Origin: J054 sp963850255 | Lineage (GTDB): Bacteria > Pseudomonadota > Gammaproteobacteria > Steroidobacterales > GCA-2729495 | NCBI GenBank assembly: GCA_963850255.1 | Contig: CAWKLL010000030.1 | Location: 1-64,000, forward strand | Direction of reading: 5' to 3' | Length of the DNA: 64,000 nucleotides | In this document: positions 57,408 through 64,000 of the stretch, one piece after another | Position numbering within the stretch: position 1 is the first letter of the stretch | Layout: each line of letters opens with the position of its first letter | Notes under the pieces: model-generated | What the model saw: only the letters and a program-made list of their open reading frames with translations | Databases searched by the model: none | Told to the model about the DNA's origin: nothing | Position numbers and translations under genes: made by a program

Positions 57408-59081
57408 TTAGCTGGTCCGCGGCAGACGCTTCAGATCGAGCGCCTGCTCTGGTTCAAGGTGATAGTCCGTCAGCGCAGAAAGCAGCGACAGGTTCGAATT
57501 GAGTACCTCGCGATTGACGTTTAACAACGACGAGGTCTCCGCTTCGGGTACCGCCCGCTTGCTCACGTCGGCGTAAATTTCCCCATGCATCTGCTCGTGC
57601 CATTCATGCACCTGCTGAATCAGCTCGACAATGTCTTCCGGATTTACGCCGGCTTGCTGATCACGGCGCAGGGCGAATAACTTGACCATAAAGCTGGTCA
57701 GCACGCTGCGGTAATGCTCCAGGTAGGCCGCCATGCGCGTGCCGTCTGCATCGGCGAATTCTTCCAGATTGTGGCGAATATCCTTGAGCTGCTTGGTGGA
57801 GTGCACTGCCTGTCGTACGGCCGCCAGCAACTGGCTAAGACGACGTGACTGCTCCTCCGTCAGCGGCTCGCTCTGCAGGCGCGCCGCGAAGGTCAGGATT
57901 TCACCTTCCAGGCGCTTGGTACCGTCATACATGGCATCGAAAGGCTCGGCCCGGGTATCTTCATCGCTGGCCACGGCCACAGGAAACTGGCCAGGCGGCA
58001 TCGGTAACGGCGGCTGAAACACCTGCATGTTCTGACGCACAACCCTGGCGATCAGATGCGCCGTTTCCCGATCAACGGCCTGCATGGCAGCATCGCTGAC
58101 CTGCGGATTTACGTCACTGACATAGTGCGTTTCGTCGGGCTCGGTGATCTGAAAGCGCCGCCCCAGCCAGGTAGCAAACGGCTTGATCACCGGCACGAAA
58201 ATTAGCAGGCCCAGTATATTGAAAGCACTGTGGAACGCCACCAGCGCATAGAGTGGGTCATTAATCCCCAACGCGCTCACCAGCATCAGGATCGGCAGGC
58301 GCAACGCGAAAGCCACCATAGCCGTGACGAAATTAAACAAGAAGTGGGCCACGGCCACGCGGCGCTTTGACGCGCTGCCCTTTACTGCGCCCAGCAGCAC
58401 GGTACTGGTGGTGCCAAGGTCAGCGCCTATGGCAATGGCCGCGGCATTTGGCAGACTGACAACGCCAGCGTCCAGGGCCGTGAGTGTCACCATGATGGTG
58501 ACAGAACTGGATTGAATAACGGCTGCAAACAAAGCACCGAACAGCACGTATTGCCAGGCAGATAGTTCTGACAGCAGGCTTATATCAAGACCGTCGGCCA
58601 GCAAGCCCACGCTTTCTTTCATAAACTGCAGGCCGAGCAGCAGCAGCGCCAATCCGATGATCGCCTGGCCCACGCGAGCACCGCCGCCGCGACCGAATAC
58701 GAACAGCAAGCCACCCACGGCAATCATTGGCAGCACTATGGCTTCCAGGTCGGCCTTGAAGCCCAGTGTGGCTACCACCCAGCCGGTGAAGGTGGTACCG
58801 AGGTTGGCGCCGAACACGACGCCAAGCGCACTGGCAAGATTGAGCAGGCCGGCAGCCGTGAAAGCCAGCACCATCAGGCTGACCACGGAACTACTTTGCA
58901 ACAGGGCCGTGGCGACAATGCCGCCGCCCACGGCTTTTAGCGGGGTATCGGTGCGCCGACGCAGGAAGCCCGCGAGGCTGCGCCCGCCCAGGGCTTTAAG
59001 CGCGGCTTCCAGCTGGGCCATGGCGAACAGGAATAAGCCGAGTCCGGCCAACAGGCGCCAGAAGTCGAAATCTGCGTTCAT
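57408..59081 (-). CDS. Na/Pi cotransporter family protein with PhoU-like C-terminal domain
   Basis: The ATG at 59081 is the likely start, giving 557 residues. The N-terminal 310 residues are membrane helices with the paired family motifs ALLQSSSVVSLMVLAF and AVIQSSSVTIMVTLT, and FGANLGTTFTGWVVA and IGADLGTTSTVLLG around the two inverted halves of the fold. The C-terminal 200 residues are cytoplasmic helices like PhoU (FDAMYDGTKRLEGEILTFA, SRRLSQLLAAVRQAVHSTKQ). Such proteins move phosphate with sodium or sense phosphate state. The shrunken MFS gene follows immediately. Confidence 0.88.
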   Translation of the reverse strand: MNADFDFWRLLAGLGLFLFAMAQLEAALKALGGRSLAGFLRRRTDTPLKAVGGGIVATALLQSSSVVSLMVLAFTAAGLLNLASALGVVFGANLGTTFTGWVVATLGFKADLEAIVLPMIAVGGLLFVFGRGGGARVGQAIIGLALLLLGLQFMKESVGLLADGLDISLLSELSAWQYVLFGALFAAVIQSSSVTIMVTLTALDAGVVSLPNAAAIAIGADLGTTSTVLLGAVKGSASKRRVAVAHFLFNFVTAMVAFALRLPILMLVSALGINDPLYALVAFHSAFNILGLLIFVPVIKPFATWLGRRFQITEPDETHYVSDVNPQVSDAAMQAVDRETAHLIARVVRQNMQVFQPPLPMPPGQFPVAVASDEDTRAEPFDAMYDGTKRLEGEILTFAARLQSEPLTEEQSRRLSQLLAAVRQAVHSTKQLKDIRHNLEEFADADGTRMAAYLEHYRSVLTSFMVKLFALRRDQQAGVNPEDIVELIQQVHEWHEQMHGEIYADVSKRAVPEAETSSLLNVNREVLNSNLSLLSALTDYHLEPEQALDLKRLPRTS

Positions 59082-59199
59082 CGCTGCCTTAGATCGTTCC
59101 CACTCCAATGTGCAGAGTGACACAAGCGGCGAACGGACGGAAAGCTATTGCCAGGCTGGCCCATCATCATCTGCGAGGGGGCCTGGTCACGCCCGTTAA

Positions 59200-60048
59200 T
59201 CAGGGTTTTGGCAGCAGGGATCCGCTGCTAGTCCGCCAGTTCTTGTAGTCGTCGCCGGCGCCGTAGTGCAGCTCCTGAGCCACGTCTACCCGCCGCGCCT
59301 CGGCAATCATCAGCAGGATGATGTACGACGGCGAAATAACCACCATCAGTGCATCGCCCGCGGTCATCACGCTGGCCAGGCCGGCCACCACCAAACCCAG
59401 CTGCAGCATAATCTCGCCGGCGTAGTTAGGGTGCCGCCAGCGACGAAACAGTCCGCTGGTAACCAGTTGATTGGCGTCTTGCTGCTTACCGCGTTGTTTC
59501 TGCCAGTCGGCCACGCCCTCGATGACGGTGCCCATCAGCATGATGGCGGCACCAATGATGACGCCCAGGCTGGGCGTCGCCTGCGCACCGGCAAAAGCCG
59601 TTTGCGCGCCGGCAAAGGCCGCGGCCATCAAATGAAAGGTCAACAGCATCCCGCACATCACCCACAGGGAAATCTTCGCAGGCGCGGGCATCGCATCATC
59701 GGCCTGGTTTATCGCGGCGACTCTCGGCGCATAGCTGGCACTGTTCTGACGAGCCCAGGTAAACCACAACAAGCGCAAACCATAAATCGCCGCAGCACCA
59801 CCGATGAGCCAGGCCGCCGGCGTATTCAGCCAGACGGCGATCAACAGCCCGTTGATTGCCGCAGCTAACGCATAGCTGTAGTTGAAGATATACACGAAAC
59901 GCACGAAAACCAGCAGACAGCAGACCAGGGCAACGATCAGCATGGCCCAGTTCAACGCCGTCCAGGCGCCTGTATAAACGCGCCAGGCCAGCAGGCCGAG
60001 CATCACCAGCCCGTAAACGGAAAATATGATCTGTATGCGTCTGCCCAT
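59200..60048 (-). CDS. DUF1295 membrane protein (steroid 5-alpha-reductase-like fold)
   Basis: A 282-residue protein with about seven membrane helices. Its C-terminal region is the conserved part: QLVTSGLFRRWRHPNYAGEI and MLQLGLVVAGLASV, then LMIAEARRVDVAQELHYG and YKNWRTSSGSLLP. The RHPNYAGE motif is characteristic of the isoprenylcysteine methyltransferase/DUF1295/steroid reductase superfamily and binds the cofactor. Members reduce or methylate hydrophobic substrates in the membrane. It lies four bases downstream of the MBL-fold gene's stop, so the two may be one operon. Confidence 0.82.
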   Translation of the reverse strand: MGRRIQIIFSVYGLVMLGLLAWRVYTGAWTALNWAMLIVALVCCLLVFVRFVYIFNYSYALAAAINGLLIAVWLNTPAAWLIGGAAAIYGLRLLWFTWARQNSASYAPRVAAINQADDAMPAPAKISLWVMCGMLLTFHLMAAAFAGAQTAFAGAQATPSLGVIIGAAIMLMGTVIEGVADWQKQRGKQQDANQLVTSGLFRRWRHPNYAGEIMLQLGLVVAGLASVMTAGDALMVVISPSYIILLMIAEARRVDVAQELHYGAGDDYKNWRTSSGSLLPKP

Positions 60049-60051
60049 GGT

Positions 60052-60924
60052 TTACCAGCCCATGCCGTAGTAGTAGGCCATGCGTTCGGCAGCCCGGCGG
60101 ATATGTCGATCGTAGCCGCGCATATTGCGAAATTCTTCCGGCAATACAACGGCTTCATACATAGCCTCACCTTGCAGATCGCCCCGCGCCATGGCGGCTT
60201 TGACCGCGCTCATCAAGGCCTCAAGGTAACGACGGCGCTGATTCAGCGCATCACGGCCGGCCACCGGAATACCGTGGTTGCCGGTCATACGCTGCCAACC
60301 GTCCAGGGCCTCGATCTCTTTAAGGGTGCGCAGGTAGTCGTCCGGATAATAGTCGGGCATGAACCCCAGGCCGACGCTATAGGGCGTGACCAGGTCATTA
60401 ACGAACAGGACGTCACTGTTATCCGGCTGCATCACCAGCAGACAGTCACCATGGTTCTTACCGAAGTACAGCAGCCTGAGTTCGCGGTCGCCCAGCTCCA
60501 GGCTCTCGCCGCCTTTCACCGTGTAGTCAGGCAGCACCAGTGCATCGTTAGGCCGAGCGCGAAAATGCGCTACGCAGTTGCGATGACTGATCACGGTGGC
60601 GCCTTCGTCCTTGAAAATCTGACCGCCAAGTACATGATCCCAGTGCTGGTGCGAATAGACCATGTACTTCACGGGCGTATCGGTCAGTTGTGCAATGGCC
60701 GCACGCATCGCCGCCGCGTGCTCGGCATTAGTGGGATCGGTCACCAGTACACCGTCGTCAGTGATCATCACCAGGCTGCGTTCGCCGAAGCTGCCAAAGC
60801 TATACACGCCGGGACTCAGCTCCGTCATGCTGCGCGCCAGGATCTGTTCGACAGTGAGGTTTTCATAGGCTGACTGGGCCTGAACCAGGCCCGCCAGCAG
60901 GCAAAGGATGAGAATCTTTTTCAT
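60052..60924 (-). CDS. exported metallo-beta-lactamase-fold hydrolase
   Basis: The ATG at 60924 starts a Sec signal (MKKILILCLLAGLVQAQS), giving 290 residues. The fold signature is YSHQHWDHVLGGQIF (HxHxDH), with the third histidine in NHGDCLLV and a further ligand region in MTGNHGIPVAG. The early part is SFGSFGERSLVMITDDGVLV, typical of the non-lactamase MBL subgroup that includes quinoprotein relay-like and alkylsulfatase-like hydrolases. It is probably periplasmic, with an unknown ester or phosphate substrate. Only 17 bases separate its start from the divergent radical SAM gene. Confidence 0.85.
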   Translation of the reverse strand: MKKILILCLLAGLVQAQSAYENLTVEQILARSMTELSPGVYSFGSFGERSLVMITDDGVLVTDPTNAEHAAAMRAAIAQLTDTPVKYMVYSHQHWDHVLGGQIFKDEGATVISHRNCVAHFRARPNDALVLPDYTVKGGESLELGDRELRLLYFGKNHGDCLLVMQPDNSDVLFVNDLVTPYSVGLGFMPDYYPDDYLRTLKEIEALDGWQRMTGNHGIPVAGRDALNQRRRYLEALMSAVKAAMARGDLQGEAMYEAVVLPEEFRNMRGYDRHIRRAAERMAYYYGMGW

Positions 60925-60941
60925 CGGTCTAGAATAACCCG

Positions 60942-61823
60942 ATGCGCTACATTGAACCGCTTTTCCGGCCACCCTCTGAGGCCCGTTCGCTGATCCTGCA
61001 GGTCACCAACGGCTGTTCATGGAACCGCTGCAGCTTCTGTGAGATGTATACGGCAGCGCAGAAACGCTTTAGCCACAAGCATCAGGACGAGATCGACGGC
61101 GAACTGGCGAGCATCGCCGCGGCCGGCACCCCGGTGCGGCGGATTTTCCTCGCCGACGGCGACGCCATGACTCTGTCGGTGCGTCGGCTGCGCGGCATTC
61201 TTGCATCGATTCGTCGCTATCTGCCCGACGTGCAGCGTGTATCCAGCTATTGCCTGCCGCGGAACCTGCGTCACAAGAGCGCCGCAGAGCTTTCCGAGCT
61301 GCGTGAGCTGGGACTGTCGCTGTTTTATGTAGGCTGCGAGTCCGGCGATGACCTGGTGCTGGAACGGGTCAGCAAAGGCGAAACTTTCGCGACCTCACTG
61401 GCTGCGCTAGAGAAGATCAAAGCGGCGGGCGCGAAGTCCTCGGTGATGATCCTCAATGGCATGGGCGGCAGACGTTTTAGCGAGCAACATGCGGTCAATT
61501 CTGCGCGCCTGATGAATGCCGCACAGCCCGATTACCTGGCTACCCTGGTGCTGAGTTTTCCGGCCGGTATGCAACGCTACCAGGCGGGCTTCGGCGGTGA
61601 ATTCGAAGCCCTGGACCAGCCCGGCCTGTTCCGCGAAATGACGGTACTACTGGAAACCCTGCAGCTGCAGCGAACCATCTTCCGCAGCGACCACGCCTCC
61701 AACTACCTGGTGCTGAAGGGAACGCTCAACAAGGACAAGGAAAAACTGCTGGCCACCCTGGCTGCCGCCGTCGAACGACCGGGCTCTGTGGACCTGCGCG
61801 AGGAATGGCAACGCGGTTTGTAG
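60942..61823 (+). CDS. radical SAM protein
   Basis: A 293-residue protein with the iron-sulfur motif NGCSWNRCSFCEMYT, spaced Cx4Cx2C rather than the common Cx3Cx2C. The rest follows the radical SAM barrel: RRIFLADGDAMTLSVRRLR, VSSYCLPRNLRHKSAAEL, LSLFYVGCESGDDLVLERV and AGAKSSVMILNGMGGR. This compact subgroup (COG1032-like) is widespread and uncharacterised. A second conserved cysteine lies in VGCESG. The reaction cannot be predicted. The end (VDLREEWQRGL) is intact, and the gene is convergent with the FG-GAP protein gene. Confidence 0.85.
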   Translation: MRYIEPLFRPPSEARSLILQVTNGCSWNRCSFCEMYTAAQKRFSHKHQDEIDGELASIAAAGTPVRRIFLADGDAMTLSVRRLRGILASIRRYLPDVQRVSSYCLPRNLRHKSAAELSELRELGLSLFYVGCESGDDLVLERVSKGETFATSLAALEKIKAAGAKSSVMILNGMGGRRFSEQHAVNSARLMNAAQPDYLATLVLSFPAGMQRYQAGFGGEFEALDQPGLFREMTVLLETLQLQRTIFRSDHASNYLVLKGTLNKDKEKLLATLAAAVERPGSVDLREEWQRGL

Positions 61824-61827
61824 CGTC

Positions 61828-63423
61828 TCAGGGCAGCGGACAGGCAATACTCACATCCGGCGGGCAAGTCACCGCCTCGACACCATCCTGGGGTCGAAAG
61901 CTCATCACATGAATATCGCGAGCCTCGAAGACCGGGAAATACACCTCGGCCAGGCCCAATGGACCGGGTCGGTCGTAGCGCCAGGCAAAGCCGCCGATGG
62001 TGGAAATGCTCACACCTTGCGGATCATCCTGTAACGTCTGGCTGGTATTTGCGCCGTAGTATTCGTTGATGTCGAAAATTGCCGCCGAATCATATTCCCA
62101 GCGCTCACTGTCCAGCGGATAGCGCGGCTTCAGAACCCAGACCCGCGAAGCCTCATCGCCGCCCGCCAGGATCCAGGGTTTGCTATTGCCTTCGAGCATC
62201 CGCGCCGGCCAAAAGGCCAGGGCGCGATTGGGCGCCAGCCGACCGGGACCGGCCTTGGGCTCAGGAAACGTCGGGTTCGGACGAATATTGTCCTTTAGCA
62301 CATGCACCTGCCAGTCGCTGTCGAACAGGCGGCCGTCGGCCGGCTGCTCGATGGCAATCACGCGACCGGGGATTTCTGAGCGGGTCACCTCAAAACAATT
62401 GTCGCCCTGGTGATTGCTGGTCAACACATCCACGCGACCATCCAGGTTCAGGTCGACGATCTCAACGGCAAAGGGATTGCCCTGGCCGCGCATGATGTCG
62501 CGCTGGCGGACGACGGGCCCGTTGCGCGGATCCACATCTGACCAGTTGCCGCCCTCGGGCGCGCCATAGACCGTAATCGCATCGTATTTAAAAAAGTGCG
62601 AGGCGATGACTTCCGGCACGCCGTCACCCTCGAGGTCATAGACGTTCATATTGATTTCAGGACCGCCAGGTTTCGGCTCGCTGTCCACCAGCACAAACTC
62701 TTGCCATGGCCGGTCAGGTTTCAGCGCTTCACCAGGATTTCGGAACCAGACCAGTTGCCCGGTAGGCGGGCAGAATCCGTCGCGCACGCGAAAACTGGAA
62801 CGCACGGTAACGATGTCCTTGCGGCCATCGGCATCCATGTCGACAAAATGCGCGTCATGGTAAAACCAGGGCTGGTTATCCTCGCTGCCCGGCGCGCAGC
62901 GGGGCGGCTTGAAAGTACTTTGCTCGACGATGTACTCAGTAAGCTCGGGATCGTCCAGGTTAATCAGGCTTAGCCGACCCGGCTGCGGCGTAACCTGGAA
63001 GCCCTGCGGAGAAATAACGCCTTCAAACGGCAGCACACCATCCGGTACCCGCGACGTTTCGTTCGGCCAGACCTGGCGGGAGACACCATCGAGGTCCGTC
63101 AGAATCCGCGTGTCGCGCCGGCCATCAAACTTGTCGGGATCCAGTCCGTCAAGATCCGCTATCAGTGCCACCAGGTCGCGTTGCGTAATGCGCTCCACCG
63201 TGGTGCCCGCAGCGTTCTTTTCCACGTTAAAAAAGCTCGACATCAACAAGCCGTCGGCTTTGCCGCCGCCGGCCTTGTTGAAGCGCTGCACATGCAGAAA
63301 GGCCGGATTAAAGGGCACTTCCAGCACGCCACGCGGGTAAACCTCGGGGCAAAAGGCGGCCGGCGTACCAGCCGCCGCAATCAGGCCAGGCAGCATTGCC
63401 AGCGTCAATAACAGTTTTTTCAT
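61828..63423 (-). CDS. secreted FG-GAP/VCBS-repeat protein
   Basis: The ATG at 63423 begins a Sec signal (MKKLLLTLAMLPGLIAAAG), giving 531 residues. It has calcium-binding repeat loops in a beta-propeller-like frame: HFVDMDADGRKDIVTVRSSF, VYDLEGDGVPEVIASHFF and VDLNLDGRVDVLTSNHQG. Between them are WFRNPG segments also found in FG-GAP proteins from marine Gammaproteobacteria. One Cys pair lies near the C terminus (VTCPPDVSIACPLP). It is probably extracellular or periplasmic and could bind a polymer or protein. No enzyme motif is seen. Confidence 0.8.
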   Translation of the reverse strand: MKKLLLTLAMLPGLIAAAGTPAAFCPEVYPRGVLEVPFNPAFLHVQRFNKAGGGKADGLLMSSFFNVEKNAAGTTVERITQRDLVALIADLDGLDPDKFDGRRDTRILTDLDGVSRQVWPNETSRVPDGVLPFEGVISPQGFQVTPQPGRLSLINLDDPELTEYIVEQSTFKPPRCAPGSEDNQPWFYHDAHFVDMDADGRKDIVTVRSSFRVRDGFCPPTGQLVWFRNPGEALKPDRPWQEFVLVDSEPKPGGPEINMNVYDLEGDGVPEVIASHFFKYDAITVYGAPEGGNWSDVDPRNGPVVRQRDIMRGQGNPFAVEIVDLNLDGRVDVLTSNHQGDNCFEVTRSEIPGRVIAIEQPADGRLFDSDWQVHVLKDNIRPNPTFPEPKAGPGRLAPNRALAFWPARMLEGNSKPWILAGGDEASRVWVLKPRYPLDSERWEYDSAAIFDINEYYGANTSQTLQDDPQGVSISTIGGFAWRYDRPGPLGLAEVYFPVFEARDIHVMSFRPQDGVEAVTCPPDVSIACPLP

Positions 63424-63535
63424 ACTCGAAAGCATAGCGGCTATCCCCTGCGTGGACCGCCCGCCTGCCGAACGACCGCGCCGATTCTGGCCCCTGCTAG
63501 GGTGGCCGTCCGGCGATTCCTGAGGAGACGACTAA

Positions 63536-64000
63536 ATGGCTGCACATGCCTGGCTGGCGGAAACACCCTGGCCCACCAAACAATTAACCCGCGAAGAACT
63601 GCAGGGCCGAATCGAGCATTTTCTCGCCACGCACTGGATGGGCGTATTGTGCACCGTCGGCAAGAACGGGCCCATCGGTACGCCGGTGGAATACCATGGC
63701 CAGGGCCTGGATGTTTACATCCTGCCTCAGCCGGGCAGCCCCAAGGTCCAGGCAATGAAAACAAATCCAAAAGTCTGTTTTGCCGTGTATGGCGAAAACA
63801 GCGGCTGGGCCAGCGTGCACGGGGCACAGCTTTTTGGCGACGCAGTATTTATTGAGCCCGGCACGCCTGAACACGAGCAGGCCATGAGCATCTACCGCTG
63901 GGCGGCGTCCGCCGAGCAATTGGGCAAGCCGCTGGATCAACCCCCGCAGATGCCACTTATCCGCATCGAGCTGGATCGCGTGGTATACACCCAGCAATGG
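63536..64000 (+). CDS. pyridoxamine 5'-phosphate oxidase-family protein (partial, runs off the window)
   Basis: The ATG at 63536 starts a frame that is still open at the last base, so only the first 155 codons are visible. HAWLAETPWPTKQLTREEL, MGVLCTVGKNGPIGTPVEY, IYILPQPGSPKV-like and FGDAVFIEPGTPEHEQAM match the gene at 31.7 kb segment by segment, so the two are paralogues with the same split-barrel fold. The upstream ribosome site (TGAGGAG) is about ten bases from the ATG. The end and the cofactor preference lie outside the window. Confidence 0.82.
   Translation, partial: MAAHAWLAETPWPTKQLTREELQGRIEHFLATHWMGVLCTVGKNGPIGTPVEYHGQGLDVYILPQPGSPKVQAMKTNPKVCFAVYGENSGWASVHGAQLFGDAVFIEPGTPEHEQAMSIYRWAASAEQLGKPLDQPPQMPLIRIELDRVVYTQQW

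Overview
The window is GC-rich, gene-dense DNA that looks like the chromosome of an uncultured gammaproteobacterium, probably environmental or marine. The evidence is a TonB-dependent receptor, a TorF-type porin, an OmpA-family protein, Tat substrates, a VPxPA/PEP-CTERM-like protein, SlyD, RecQ, MtfA and a DUF4197 protein. I saw no rRNA, tRNA, CRISPR array, insertion sequence or phage gene. The assignment to a class is an inference from protein families.

Layout. (1) 0-10.6 kb: a DUF6502 regulator with an unusually clear promoter/operator, then six genes all on the minus strand. Read upstream to downstream these are an alpha/beta hydrolase-SUMF fusion, a Tat-exported molybdopterin hydroxylase large subunit, a Tat-exported DUF1838 protein, a beta-lactamase-fold/DUF3089 fusion, a nitrilase, and a Tat-exported nitrilase-like protein. 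The remnant of a flavin amine oxidase lies upstream of them. Most are predicted to act outside the cytoplasm, so this looks like a periplasmic catabolic cluster. (2) 10.7-22 kb: a plus-strand glycogen cluster, malQ-glgC-glgA-glgB-glgP-glgX, with overlapping starts and stops between the later genes. (3) 22-26 kb: two tandem LssY_C-domain proteins and a GH16 beta-glucanase whose segments are circularly permuted. (4) 26-36.6 kb: alpha/beta hydrolase, LLM oxidoreductase, DUF4197, DUF5329, a lipoprotein endonuclease/phosphatase-fold protein, a PPOX-family protein, SlyD, aldehyde dehydrogenase, and a methyltransferase with a small coupled partner. (5) 36.8-47 kb: TorF porin, PEP-mutase/isocitrate-lyase family enzyme, a GPH transporter coupled to a PAP/fibrillin protein, a TonB receptor, a VPxPA protein, a membrane protein and a membrane-anchored hydrolase. 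(6) 47-64 kb: cold-shock protein, OmpA protein, a DUF2799 lipoprotein, an outer-membrane transporter, MtfA, RecQ, a SOUL protein, RidA, a second LLM oxidoreductase, an MFS transporter reduced to its two ends, a Na/Pi cotransporter, DUF1295, MBL-fold, radical SAM and FG-GAP proteins, and a second PPOX-family gene cut by the window end.

Frameshifts. At least fifteen genes carry one or more single-base frameshifts, while conserved motifs and codon character continue across them. They are concentrated in glgA/glgB/glgP (13.8-18.7 kb) and in the TonB receptor (41.5-42.7 kb). The simplest reading is uncorrected indels in a draft or long-read assembly; real decay of glgA-glgB-glgP is the alternative. 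I report each such locus as one gene spanning all its pieces and say where the frame changes.

Working together. The glycogen genes form a complete synthesis and breakdown set: GlgC makes ADP-glucose, GlgA elongates, GlgB branches, GlgP and GlgX degrade, MalQ recycles short chains. The exported GH16 enzyme could feed external beta-glucan into the same sugar economy, but that link is inferred. The best candidates for undescribed biology are the permuted GH16 protein with its appended modules, and the exported hydrolase/oxidase cluster with its two unusual domain fusions.
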